Made by a program: the position numbers and the translations under genes
IMG/VR virus record: IMGVR_UViG_3300045974_000143
Span: 1 to 24,523 of that record
From: a virus
DNA: 24,523 bases
Strand: one strand, 5' to 3'
Shown: piece after piece, positions 6,949-13,885 of the stretch
Layout: every line of letters starts with the position of its first letter
How positions within the stretch are numbered: the stretch's first letter is position 1
Notes under the pieces: generated by a model
What the model saw: only the letters and a program-made list of their open reading frames with translations
What the model was told of the DNA's origin: nothing
Database searches by the model: none

Positions 6949-8736
6949 TTAAACGCTGGCGAATAGGCTCCCACCTTGTGCCAGTCGCTCTTCGTAGACA
7001 CTGCCGCTGGTGTCGGCCGACGCGCAGATCCCACACGCCATAATCGAGCTGATGATTCCGTCAACTCTACCAGATGATTTTCGCTTGGAAATCTTGCGGT
7101 AACCGTCTTCGTCGCTGGTGACAACCGAGTTTGCAGCGCACCATTGCAAAACCGGATTGCCGTCGTGCATAACTTCCACGTTCAGGAGCATGCCCTCAAA
7201 TTTGCTGAGTGCCGGCGACATGCTGCGAGCCTCTTGCCCGAATGGCATCATTTTGATGCCGTAACTGCTGTCGAACTCCCATTCCCGCTTTTCCTTGTTC
7301 CATTTACCCAGCGCCAGTTCAATACCGGCCTTTTCTGCGAACTCAAAAATTGAATTGATGCCGGCGCGGTCATAAGCCACCCCCACCAAGTCATGATTTA
7401 GCGAGATTTCATACATCTTTTTGATGACGGCCGACTTGTTCACGGCTGTACCAGGGAAGGTATAGAGCCATCCCGCTTCCTTCCATGCCTGATATGGGAC
7501 GTGATCGTGCTCTGATTTGCGCTTTAGGTTGTCCCCTGGCAGCCAGAAATAAGACTTCATGCGCCAGATCGGGTCCAATTCAATCGGTTCAAACAGTAAA
7601 ACGAGCGAGGTTAAGTCCTGAGTCGACGACAGGTCGAGCCCGCCGAAGCATTTGCGGCCGTCCAGCAGCTGCTCGTCAAAGTCTTTTCCATCACAACCCT
7701 GCCAGACTTCTTTCGATATCCACGGATCCTCGGATTCTGTCCACACGTTGAAGTTCAACCGCTTGACCAGGGACATCTTCGACGGCAGGCCTCGGGCCTC
7801 GCGCACTTGTCCTCGGATGTAGTCCAGCCCGGGCAGGCCGATGTTGATAGACGGGTTCGACTTAACCCAGCAGGTTTCATCGTCGAGAAACCGGTCATCC
7901 TTCAGATCTTCTTCGTCCATGGCGCACACGTAAGAAAAAAACTCGTCGTTTTCTTCGGTACCGGCTGCAACTTTGGCGGCGAGTTCGTGGTATTCCCAGC
8001 AGACTGAGGTCATATCACAGCCTGAATTGGTGATCATCACACTGAGTGGTTGCCGGCGGCTCTTGAAACCAGCCCGCAGCATCTCGATTATGTTGCCGTT
8101 TGGAGCCTCGTGGATCTCATCCAGCAGCGCCATGTGTGGCCGGAGCCCTGATTTCTTCTTGTCAGCAGATACGGTGCGGAAAAAAGAGCTCGTTGCGAGG
8201 TACGCGAGGTTGTATTCCTTCCCGGGTCCGCCGGACGCGACGAGTCTCGACTGCAGTTCGGGGGAATGTTCCCACATGGCCACGGCATCTTTGAACAGGA
8301 TCGCCGCCTGGTCCTTGCTTGTCGCCGCCGCGTAAATCTCTGCGCGGGATTCGTTGTCAGCGATCAGGCCGATGTGTCCGATTGCTGCAGCAAGGGGAGA
8401 CTTGCCGGATCCCTTGGCCGTCTCGATGTAGGCGACACGAAACCGACGCGGTCCGTCAGCGTTTGTCTTCTTCCAGCCAAAAAGGGAACCGATGATGAAG
8501 TCCTGCCATGGCTGGAGCAGAAACGGCTTGCCTTCGTACTCGCTCCCGTTCAGACAGAGACATTCCTCGATGAAGGCGATCCGGTGCGCGGCGTCGGCTT
8601 CGTCGTAAAACAGTCCGCGGGCCGGTCCTTCCACCAGGTCGCGCAGATGCCGAGCGCATGCGTCCCGAACGTGGGGCCCCGCGGTAACCTTACCGATTAC
8701 AACCGATTCAGCGTATGCTGTGGCGCGATCACTCAT
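6949..8736 (-). CDS. terL: Terminase large subunit
   Basis: This 595-aa packaging motor supplies ATPase and nuclease. Walker A is TAKGSGKS at about 106-113 and Walker B ALLDE at about 203-207, followed by IHEAPNG. The RNase H-like nuclease domain begins near 364 with GGLDLSSTQD (D368 as a metal ligand), continues with VGVAYDRAGINS, and ends near SSGRVDGIISSIMAC, which holds the last acidic residue. This is the HK97-like (Terminase_1) type. The ATG overlaps the TGA of the small subunit gene. The length is normal and I see no break. Confidence 0.96.
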   Translation of the reverse strand: MSDRATAYAESVVIGKVTAGPHVRDACARHLRDLVEGPARGLFYDEADAAHRIAFIEECLCLNGSEYEGKPFLLQPWQDFIIGSLFGWKKTNADGPRRFRVAYIETAKGSGKSPLAAAIGHIGLIADNESRAEIYAAATSKDQAAILFKDAVAMWEHSPELQSRLVASGGPGKEYNLAYLATSSFFRTVSADKKKSGLRPHMALLDEIHEAPNGNIIEMLRAGFKSRRQPLSVMITNSGCDMTSVCWEYHELAAKVAAGTEENDEFFSYVCAMDEEDLKDDRFLDDETCWVKSNPSINIGLPGLDYIRGQVREARGLPSKMSLVKRLNFNVWTESEDPWISKEVWQGCDGKDFDEQLLDGRKCFGGLDLSSTQDLTSLVLLFEPIELDPIWRMKSYFWLPGDNLKRKSEHDHVPYQAWKEAGWLYTFPGTAVNKSAVIKKMYEISLNHDLVGVAYDRAGINSIFEFAEKAGIELALGKWNKEKREWEFDSSYGIKMMPFGQEARSMSPALSKFEGMLLNVEVMHDGNPVLQWCAANSVVTSDEDGYRKISKRKSSGRVDGIISSIMACGICASADTSGSVYEERLAQGGSLFASV

Positions 8737-9188
8737 TTAAAAAACCGCTCCTTGCCTTCCGGCTTCACCTTCTCGGGAGTTGTCGCGCTGACTTTGTTAC
8801 GATCGGCCGGAGTCATTCCGAATGAGGTCAGCGTCTTCAGTGCAATCTGCTTGGCGGTGTTGCTGATCCCCACCCATGGCGACTGGATCATGTTGCCGTT
8901 TGTGGTGGTGATGACAGCGCCGTGCTTCCGGATCATATACTCGGCCTTGACGTGATCGCCCCAGGCAGAGCAGTACATGGCGAATGCTGACCGGTCGTGC
9001 TCGGTGATTAATCCCATGTCAAACAACCGCGGCGCCATACGGTCCCACTCAGCCCGGGCAAACTTCGACAGGTGATGCGGCGCTGTCGGGATTACAACAT
9101 CCGGCTTCGGCTCATCCGGATTAACCCTGCTCGGTTTTTCGGTGCCTCTGACGATTTTTAATATGCTCGGCTTCGTTGGTCTGGCCAT
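8733..9188 (-). CDS. terS: Terminase small subunit (P27 family)
   Basis: The start at 9188 (MARPTKPSILKIVRG) has an AAGGGGGTC site and gives 151 aa. It recognises phage DNA and loads the large subunit. The P27-like pattern is visible: RPTKPSILKIVRGTEKPSR at the start, then P.APHHLSKFARAEWDRMAPRLFDMGL, TEHDRSAFAMYCSAWGDH, and the C-terminal helix WVGISNTAKQIALKTLTSFGMTPADR. A longer upstream frame overlaps the HNH gene and is not needed. The order HNH, small, large terminase is common in HK97-like phages. Confidence 0.94.
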   Translation of the reverse strand: MARPTKPSILKIVRGTEKPSRVNPDEPKPDVVIPTAPHHLSKFARAEWDRMAPRLFDMGLITEHDRSAFAMYCSAWGDHVKAEYMIRKHGAVITTTNGNMIQSPWVGISNTAKQIALKTLTSFGMTPADRNKVSATTPEKVKPEGKERFFK

Positions 9189-9276
9189 CTTTGACCCCCT
9201 TTGATTCATTTTGGATTTTTGCACAGATGGGTACCCACGCGGTCTGCAGTGGAAACTCTGTAGAGATTTTACCCCC

Positions 9277-9624
9277 CTACGGGGTATTCCAGTGACTCCT
9301 GCTGTCGGTCGGTACCCCATCGATCCCACAGTCTGCTCTCGCCTTCATCTTCCCCTTCTTGTTGCCGAGGCCTCCGTCTTCGGTGGCTGTCTTGATGTCG
9401 TGGCATTGTTTACACAGTGGCTGCCAGTTGTCCTGATCCCAGAACCTGACCATGTCTCCATTGTGCGGGATGATGTGGTCAACTACTGTGGCCACATTCA
9501 GCCGTCCGGACTTTTGGCATTCTCCGCACAGGGTGTTGCTTCTCAGGAAGATGACACGTGCCTTCTGCCATCGTGCTGTGTACCCTCGTTCATGTGCCGT
9601 GCCTCTGGTGACAAATTTTGTCAT
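9277..9624 (-). CDS. HNH endonuclease next to terminase
   Basis: This 115-aa HNH nuclease (start MTKFVTRGTAHERGY at 9624, TAAGGA upstream) has the zinc-binding pair C-x2-C in LCGECQ, the catalytic core VVDHIIPHNGD, W-Q-P-L with the second pair C-x2-C in LCKQCHDIK, and a basic tail. HNH proteins at this position are needed with the terminase for DNA cutting in HK97-like phages, where this has been tested. It is the first gene of the late operon, about 150 nt downstream of the predicted promoter start. The N-terminal ARWQKAR stretch is typical of the phage subfamily. Confidence 0.93.
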   Translation of the reverse strand: MTKFVTRGTAHERGYTARWQKARVIFLRSNTLCGECQKSGRLNVATVVDHIIPHNGDMVRFWDQDNWQPLCKQCHDIKTATEDGGLGNKKGKMKARADCGIDGVPTDSRSHWNTP

Positions 9625-9684
9625 AGCATAATCCTTACTGTGTTCTTTTTGCAACTATGTTCACATCGTGGGTGCTTACACAAC

Positions 9685-9710
9685 GACACTCCCCTAAAGG
9701 GGAGAGTGTC
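9685..9710 (-). other. Stable hairpin in the late-operon leader
   Basis: GACACT and CCCC pair with GGGG and AGTGTC around a TAAA loop, with two extra bases on one side. It lies between the predicted late promoter and the HNH gene, so it would form in the 5' leader of the late transcript. No U-run follows, so it is not a simple terminator. Confidence 0.5.
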
Positions 9711-9809
9711 CGTGCGTGTCATATGCACCAGTTTGTTTTGTGTCACATGCACCAGCCGTGTCACATGACACGCACGGTCTAATTATATGTTTTGTGCCGT
9801 GCGTGTCAT
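9710..9809. repeat. Repeat cluster: three copies of CCGTGCGTGTCAT plus shorter related sites
   Basis: The 13-mer CCGTGCGTGTCAT occurs identically at 9710-9722 and 9797-9809, and inverted at 9765-9777. The last two form a perfect 13-bp inverted repeat with a 19-bp spacer. Between them lie GTGTCATATGCACCAG (9716-9731) and GTGTCACATGCACCAG (9740-9755), one mismatch apart, and a further GTGTCACATG at 9758-9767. The cluster fills the gap between the primase-helicase stop and the late genes. It looks like a multi-site protein-binding region (operator, or iterons of an origin). Confidence 0.75.
9782..9809 (-). promoter_or_regulatory. Leftward late promoter inside a 13-bp dyad
   Basis: On the - strand there is -35 ATGACA (9804-9809, 5 of 6), a 16-bp spacer and a perfect -10 TATAAT (9782-9787). 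The -35 lies in one arm of the 13-bp dyad, and the other arm (9765-9777) covers the expected start point, so a protein bound to the dyad would control it. It points at HNH, terminase and the head genes. Confidence 0.65.
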
Positions 9810-11834
9810 TCATATCAGACCCTTGAACATTGACTCAGTTACCTGCTTTTCTGATTGAACCATCGTGTAATACTTGCCATCCAATTCAACTTCACCCGCT
9901 TCAATCATCTTCGGTATCTCTCCACCATCCTGACGGAATAGAGCGGTCCGGAGTGCACGTCGTGACTTGTCGGGAAACATGGCAGCAAAACAATCAACCC
10001 ATGTGTCAGCACAACACTTACCGCCAATATCATCAGCCTCTATGGCTTCGACCAATGCAGCACGTGCAGCCTTCCTGTATGCTGTCTCTGCGCGTGCAGC
10101 TTTGCTGTTGTAGTCCAGGTCATACTTCAGCACGCAGGATCCATCCCGCTTGCCTTCACCATACTGGATAGGCAACAACTCAAACTTAATAGGAGCGTGT
10201 GGTTCCATGTCCTTGGTCTTCGTCCATTCGATAGTGCGGTCCTTGGTGATCAGGATCTCCACATCCATAGCACCTTTGATTGCTGATGATCCGCGGGCGC
10301 GCTTACTGGCAGAGTCAGCATGGCCAGTGTGATGAACGATCAGCACAACGCAATTGTACTTTGTCTGCAGCCGATCGCACTCATCGATGAAGGACCCAAC
10401 ATCCTTGGAACTGTTCTCGTCTGCATCACCTGGCAGAGCTCGCGCCATGGTATCGACAATAATTACCGCCGGCGGACCGGTGACCGACTCCAGGTGATCA
10501 ATCTCTGAAACCATATCGCGTACTGACTCTGGACTAAAATCGATACGTGCTGACGACATAAGAAAGCTGTTGTAGGGCAGTTGTACTTTGTGGTGTGTCT
10601 CCCATGCCTTCATCCTGCGCGGGATAGCATGACGCCCCTCGCCACAGACGTAGAATACAGGACCCTGCTTGACGGTCTTACCGAGCCACTTCTTGCCGCA
10701 TGCGATATGAAATCCCATATCCAGAGCGACGAATGTCTTGCCGCCTCCAGATGGACCGAAGACCATACCCGTACAAGGTGTCTCGATAGCATCCTCAATC
10801 AGGAACTGTGGCTCAACCAGGGCAATGGTTTTGATGTCCACAAATACCTGTGATCGCTTATGACTCGACAACAGGTCGCGTGTCGCCTTGCCGCCGTGCT
10901 GTATTGCGTAATCGTTCCAGTCTCCCTTCTGGCCGACAGGGAAGGGTGGCGCCATCACTACGCCGCGGGCGATCTGCTTGACTGCATTGTTTGCCGCCTT
11001 GATGCCGGGATTCTCGTCGCTGTCCGGTTTCTGATCATTGTCGGCAGCGAACACCAGTTGTGCCGAGGGGAACATCTTCCCGATCTTCTCGCCTACCGTG
11101 GCAAGGTTACCAGCTGATACGGCCATGACTGCCGTTTTACCTGTGGCCATGGCGACTGTCTGCGCTGTTGCGTATCCCTCACAGACATACACCACGTCAC
11201 GCTCACCACCGATGATGTAGAAATTGCCCGTCAGTCGGCCGCAGTTATTGATCTTCTTGCCGCCTTCCTGGTCGATGCGCTGCACGCTCCATATCACACC
11301 ATATTCATCAGACAGTGGAATCAGGATGTTTCCCGTTTGTGGGTGAATGCGTATTCCGTTGTCGGCGTTGATGCCCTTCTTGATCAGGTAAGGGTGGTTG
11401 TGCGGGCAGGATTCGGACTCAACCCACAGGCCGAGGGCGATCTTCTGCCCTGCTGCGTAGCGTTCCTCGGGGGATTGTTGCGGGATGACTGGAGTCGGCC
11501 GGCAGTTAGTAGAGCCACAGGAGAGAAGATCCTGCAGTCTACCAGCTGCCACTGACATACTGACATCATCGATCTGTGCCACCAGATCGATAGCATCGCC
11601 CCAGGCCTCCCCGCTGCCGAAGTCGGAACCGACTCCGGTGCGGACATTGGTGGAACATGAGGATCCGGCGCCGCCATACTTTGTTGCGCAAATATACTCA
11701 CCGTTGATCAGTTTGCCCCCGGGCTGGTAGTGCTCCAGGATCGTCATGATGTTGCTGGTGCAGAGTGACTTGATTGCGGCGAAGTCGATTTCTTTCTTTT
11801 CGTCGGATGTGCCCCAATGGTTGAAGTCAATCAT
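9810..11834 (-). CDS. TOPRIM primase / RecA-like (RepA-type) helicase
   Basis: This 674-aa replication protein has two halves. The N-terminal half has a DNA-binding/primase-like part (about 1-110) and a TOPRIM domain: VVYVCEGYATAQT with E219, then LVFAADNDQ with D265 and D267, then GDWNDYA near 305. The C-terminal half is an AAA_25/RepA-like hexameric helicase: Walker A GPSGGGKTF (360-368), Walker B AVIIVDTMAR with D461, and the VLIVHHTGH sensor near 498-505. The start at 11834 overlaps the upstream stop (ATGA); a longer reading would add 14 residues inside that gene. It is the last gene of the early/replication operon, next to a repeat cluster that may include an origin or operator. Confidence 0.9.
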   Translation of the reverse strand: MIDFNHWGTSDEKKEIDFAAIKSLCTSNIMTILEHYQPGGKLINGEYICATKYGGAGSSCSTNVRTGVGSDFGSGEAWGDAIDLVAQIDDVSMSVAAGRLQDLLSCGSTNCRPTPVIPQQSPEERYAAGQKIALGLWVESESCPHNHPYLIKKGINADNGIRIHPQTGNILIPLSDEYGVIWSVQRIDQEGGKKINNCGRLTGNFYIIGGERDVVYVCEGYATAQTVAMATGKTAVMAVSAGNLATVGEKIGKMFPSAQLVFAADNDQKPDSDENPGIKAANNAVKQIARGVVMAPPFPVGQKGDWNDYAIQHGGKATRDLLSSHKRSQVFVDIKTIALVEPQFLIEDAIETPCTGMVFGPSGGGKTFVALDMGFHIACGKKWLGKTVKQGPVFYVCGEGRHAIPRRMKAWETHHKVQLPYNSFLMSSARIDFSPESVRDMVSEIDHLESVTGPPAVIIVDTMARALPGDADENSSKDVGSFIDECDRLQTKYNCVVLIVHHTGHADSASKRARGSSAIKGAMDVEILITKDRTIEWTKTKDMEPHAPIKFELLPIQYGEGKRDGSCVLKYDLDYNSKAARAETAYRKAARAALVEAIEADDIGGKCCADTWVDCFAAMFPDKSRRALRTALFRQDGGEIPKMIEAGEVELDGKYYTMVQSEKQVTESMFKGLI

Positions 11835-12079
11835 GGTGTGGGCTCCACCATTTCGACGTAAGCGGCCATTACCCATATTTGAACCATTTCTTTACCTTCC
11901 AGCTTTTTGCAAATATCCACCATTGCTTCAATTTCTGAACATTTGTTTATGGTGGCAACCTGTTTTATTGTCTCTTGCCAGTCCTTGCAACGCTGCACGA
12001 ATACATCGGGGAACAAGATTCTCATCGAATGTCGTGCGGAATACAACTCACTGGCTATTTTGACGTGATGTTCGCTCAT
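11831..12079 (-). CDS. Hypothetical protein (82 aa)
   Basis: The start at 12079 (MSEHHVKIASELYSARHSMR) has a GGAGGGCGGT site and overlaps the exonuclease stop as ATGA. The stop overlaps the primase-helicase start in the same way, so it is translated as part of the chain. The protein is mostly helical, has two Cys in the middle (QRCKDW, NKCSEIE), and no transmembrane segment. I do not recognise a family. Its place between exonuclease and primase suggests a replication accessory role, but the sequence does not show one. Confidence 0.75.
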   Translation of the reverse strand: MSEHHVKIASELYSARHSMRILFPDVFVQRCKDWQETIKQVATINKCSEIEAMVDICKKLEGKEMVQIWVMAAYVEMVEPTP

Positions 12080-12804
12080 ACCGCCCTCCAGCAATCTGCT
12101 GAGAAATCGCACATCTTGCAAATATAGTACGCCGGATCACTCGTGCACCGTGCCACCATGGCCCCTGCATCGGTCGCGTTGATCACGCCCTGCACACGCG
12201 ACTTGCACAGCATGGCCTCTGCATCGTCGTATGGCACGATCTCGTGGTATATCTCCATGGTGTCGGCATTTACTGCCGTGAAGTGCGTCCGTTCCAGCCC
12301 CAGATAGTGCATGTATATCTGAACCTGTCCATAATAGGTTGATGAGTAAGCACGCAATTTATCAGCAACAACCTTCTTCCAGCCCTTCGACCCGAGGCAC
12401 TTGTTCTCCCATAGCGCAGGGAGTTCGATCGGGCAGGGTATGTCCTGCGGTTTCCATCCGGTAATCACACCGTCAACGTGGCCCTTGAACTGGCCTTCGA
12501 AGTCGGTGAAGGCCTTGCCCTTCTTAGTGCGACCGAACAGAAAACCGGCCTGCTTCAGCCATGCCCGGGCGCGTTCCTCGTACAGATTGCCCCGGTCGAA
12601 GATCCGCAGGATGCGCGGCTGAAAGTCCTTACGCGATACCATGCCCCGAGCAGCCATCAGGTGATACTGCACGTGGCGCTCGCAGTAGTGACCGACAACT
12701 GACGCGCCCAGATATTCACGCTTCTGCGTCTCCTGGGTGAATGATTGGTCTATGAGATGGTTCAGCCGATCGGAAAGGGCTGATTTAGAATTGAAGTCAA
12801 GCAC
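12076..12804 (-). CDS. PD-(D/E)XK exonuclease, Cas4/RecB-like with Fe-S-type cysteines
   Basis: This 242-aa nuclease starts with GTG at 12804 behind AGGAGGTAGCA. The nuclease core shows GHVDGVI (D111) and LWENKCL (E133-x-K135), followed by a Gln in YYGQVQIYMH (about 159), which is the RecB/Cas4 motif III. It also has C41 (GHYCERH) and the C-terminal group C229, C232 and C238 (ICKMCDFSADC), the one-plus-three cysteine layout that holds a 4Fe-4S cluster in Cas4 and AddB. It probably resects DNA ends for strand annealing with the Sak4-like protein at 18488. This is a phage recombination nuclease, with no sign of a CRISPR system nearby. Confidence 0.85.
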   Translation of the reverse strand: MLDFNSKSALSDRLNHLIDQSFTQETQKREYLGASVVGHYCERHVQYHLMAARGMVSRKDFQPRILRIFDRGNLYEERARAWLKQAGFLFGRTKKGKAFTDFEGQFKGHVDGVITGWKPQDIPCPIELPALWENKCLGSKGWKKVVADKLRAYSSTYYGQVQIYMHYLGLERTHFTAVNADTMEIYHEIVPYDDAEAMLCKSRVQGVINATDAGAMVARCTSDPAYYICKMCDFSADCWRAV

Positions 12805-12827
12805 TGCTACCTCCTATTTAATCATTA

Positions 12828-13094
12828 TTAAAACTGCGAACCGCCTGTACTTGGTCCTGCTCCGCTGGTTCCGATCACGGCTGGTGTTGTTACGATCACC
12901 ACCGGCGTGCTGGGTGGGCTAATGGTAGGTGGAGCAATTACAGGTATGATCGTAGTCCCGATTGTTGTATCGCTTGCTCCGGTTGTTGCTGCCACCGTGG
13001 CCGGTTCTGTTGTGGCCTGTGCCGTTGTTGGTGCGCTGCTGCCGTCTCCACATCCTGCGAGTATGAGTGCTGCTATCAGTATCATGTGGCGCAT
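12828..13094 (-). CDS. Small Thr/Pro-rich lipoprotein inside the replication operon
   Basis: This 88-aa protein starts MRHMILIAALILAGCGDGSS, with a clear lipobox (LAGC, lipidated Cys at 15), so it should be exported and anchored in a membrane. The rest is low-complexity Thr, Ala, Pro, Val and Gly without charged residues to speak of, like a flexible surface linker. The SD (AAGGAGG) is strong. It is flanked by the exonuclease gene and a hypothetical gene of the same strand. Phage lipoproteins of this kind can block superinfection or alter the host surface. A role in lysis (spanin) is less likely, since no partner gene is adjacent. Confidence 0.85.
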   Translation of the reverse strand: MRHMILIAALILAGCGDGSSAPTTAQATTEPATVAATTGASDTTIGTTIIPVIAPPTISPPSTPVVIVTTPAVIGTSGAGPSTGGSQF

Positions 13095-13149
13095 TTTGTT
13101 GCCTCCTTGACGTGTCTTAATGGTGGTTATGGTGAAACCGCTTAACTCG

Positions 13150-13506
13150 TTAAAATGGTATCAACCTATTCATGTAATCAGCCTCGGTCATATGGCTGTT
13201 TCCCCGGTTCTCCATATACTTCTTTGCCACTTCCCACGGCGCGTTCAATTCAATAAGTGTGGCAAGCACACTCTGACCGTCCGGATTCCACCAGTGATAT
13301 TTCGGGTGACTGTTAAACGTAATGTGAAGATCACCCTTTTCATCGATGCGGGGATCCTCCCACCCTTCAACCGGAAGGGTATCATCCGGGCAGGAGAAAA
13401 CAGCTGTCACCAGGAGTTGAATTTCTGGTTTTGACATATCCATAAATGATTTTTGCAGGAGGCCGTACTGGTTCAACTTGTCGGCTAAATCGGGAAGATT
13501 GATCAT
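13150..13506 (-). CDS. Hypothetical protein (118 aa)
   Basis: The protein starts MINLPDLADKLNQYGLLQ. Its stop/start contact with the upstream gene is TAATG, and a GGGGAGGA site lies ahead. It is soluble, acidic and tryptophan-rich in the middle (KYHWWNPDG), and ends in RLIPF. No catalytic motif or membrane segment is visible and I do not recognise the family. It belongs to the early operon between helicase and exonuclease genes. Confidence 0.75.
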   Translation of the reverse strand: MINLPDLADKLNQYGLLQKSFMDMSKPEIQLLVTAVFSCPDDTLPVEGWEDPRIDEKGDLHITFNSHPKYHWWNPDGQSVLATLIELNAPWEVAKKYMENRGNSHMTEADYMNRLIPF

Positions 13507-13697
13507 TAGAATAAATCCTCCCCAATTCTAGCGTCGATACAGAAATTAACCTCACAACTGCCACGCTTATTGACATCCGTAACAGGGTGCCAGTCGCTAT
13601 CTATCTCACCGCCCTCGACATATACAGTGTCCATTCTATTGAATTCGCCGGTCTTTAGTTTGTCGCTGAGAATATCGTAAAGTTCTCCAAGCATCAT
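13506..13697 (-). CDS. Hypothetical protein (63 aa)
   Basis: The protein starts MMLGELYDILSDKLKTGEF and has the pattern helix, then TVYVEGGEIDSDWHPVTDV, then a beta-rich end. That resembles small phage proteins found in replication regions, but I cannot name a function. GAGAGG lies 8 nt upstream, and two start codons in a row (13697 and 13694) are possible. It begins just after the stop of the 61-aa gene, and its stop overlaps the next start. Confidence 0.75.
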   Translation of the reverse strand: MMLGELYDILSDKLKTGEFNRMDTVYVEGGEIDSDWHPVTDVNKRGSCEVNFCIDARIGEDLF

Positions 13698-13699
13698 GG

Positions 13700-13885
13700 T
13701 CAGTACCTCTCAAAAAGTTCTTCCAATTTAGTCACTTGCTTTTCTGTTAGGGACAGGCCTGCATCGATTCTGTTGTGGCAGGAGATTATAAATTCCACAG
13801 CCCATTCGTTCTCAATATGATCACGTTGCACCTGGTCATAGAGCTTATTCGCCATTATCTTGGTGCGTTCGGTTGTGATGCTCAT
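13700..13885 (-). CDS. Hypothetical protein (61 aa)
   Basis: The start codon overlaps the helicase stop (ATGA), with a GGGGGTGG site, which supports translation. The protein is helical and charged; its second half (FIISCHNRIDAGLSLTEKQV, then LEELFERY) resembles small helical phage proteins of the type xxFIxSxxxRxxxGxxLSxKQ. Function is unknown. A start at M11 is possible but has no SD. Confidence 0.75.
   Translation of the reverse strand: MSITTERTKIMANKLYDQVQRDHIENEWAVEFIISCHNRIDAGLSLTEKQVTKLEELFERY

Noticed and set aside
6891-7124. 77-aa - strand frame overlapping the terminase 3' end
   Set aside because: Out-of-frame shadow of the large terminase with no SD or known sequence.
8266-8955. 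229-aa + strand frame opposite the terminase genes
   Set aside because: It lies antisense to two clear terminase genes and has no family resemblance.
9685-9710. Hairpin as a terminator of the primase-helicase transcript
   Set aside because: No U-run follows on the - strand; kept only as a leader structure.
9211-9768. 185-aa + strand frame opposite the HNH gene and control region
   Set aside because: It lies antisense to a clear HNH gene and crosses the repeat cluster; low-quality composition rich in Cys, Leu and Ser.
12076-12804. Evidence of a CRISPR-Cas locus (Cas4)
   Set aside because: No cas1, cas2 or repeat-spacer array is in the window; the nuclease fits a phage end-resection role.
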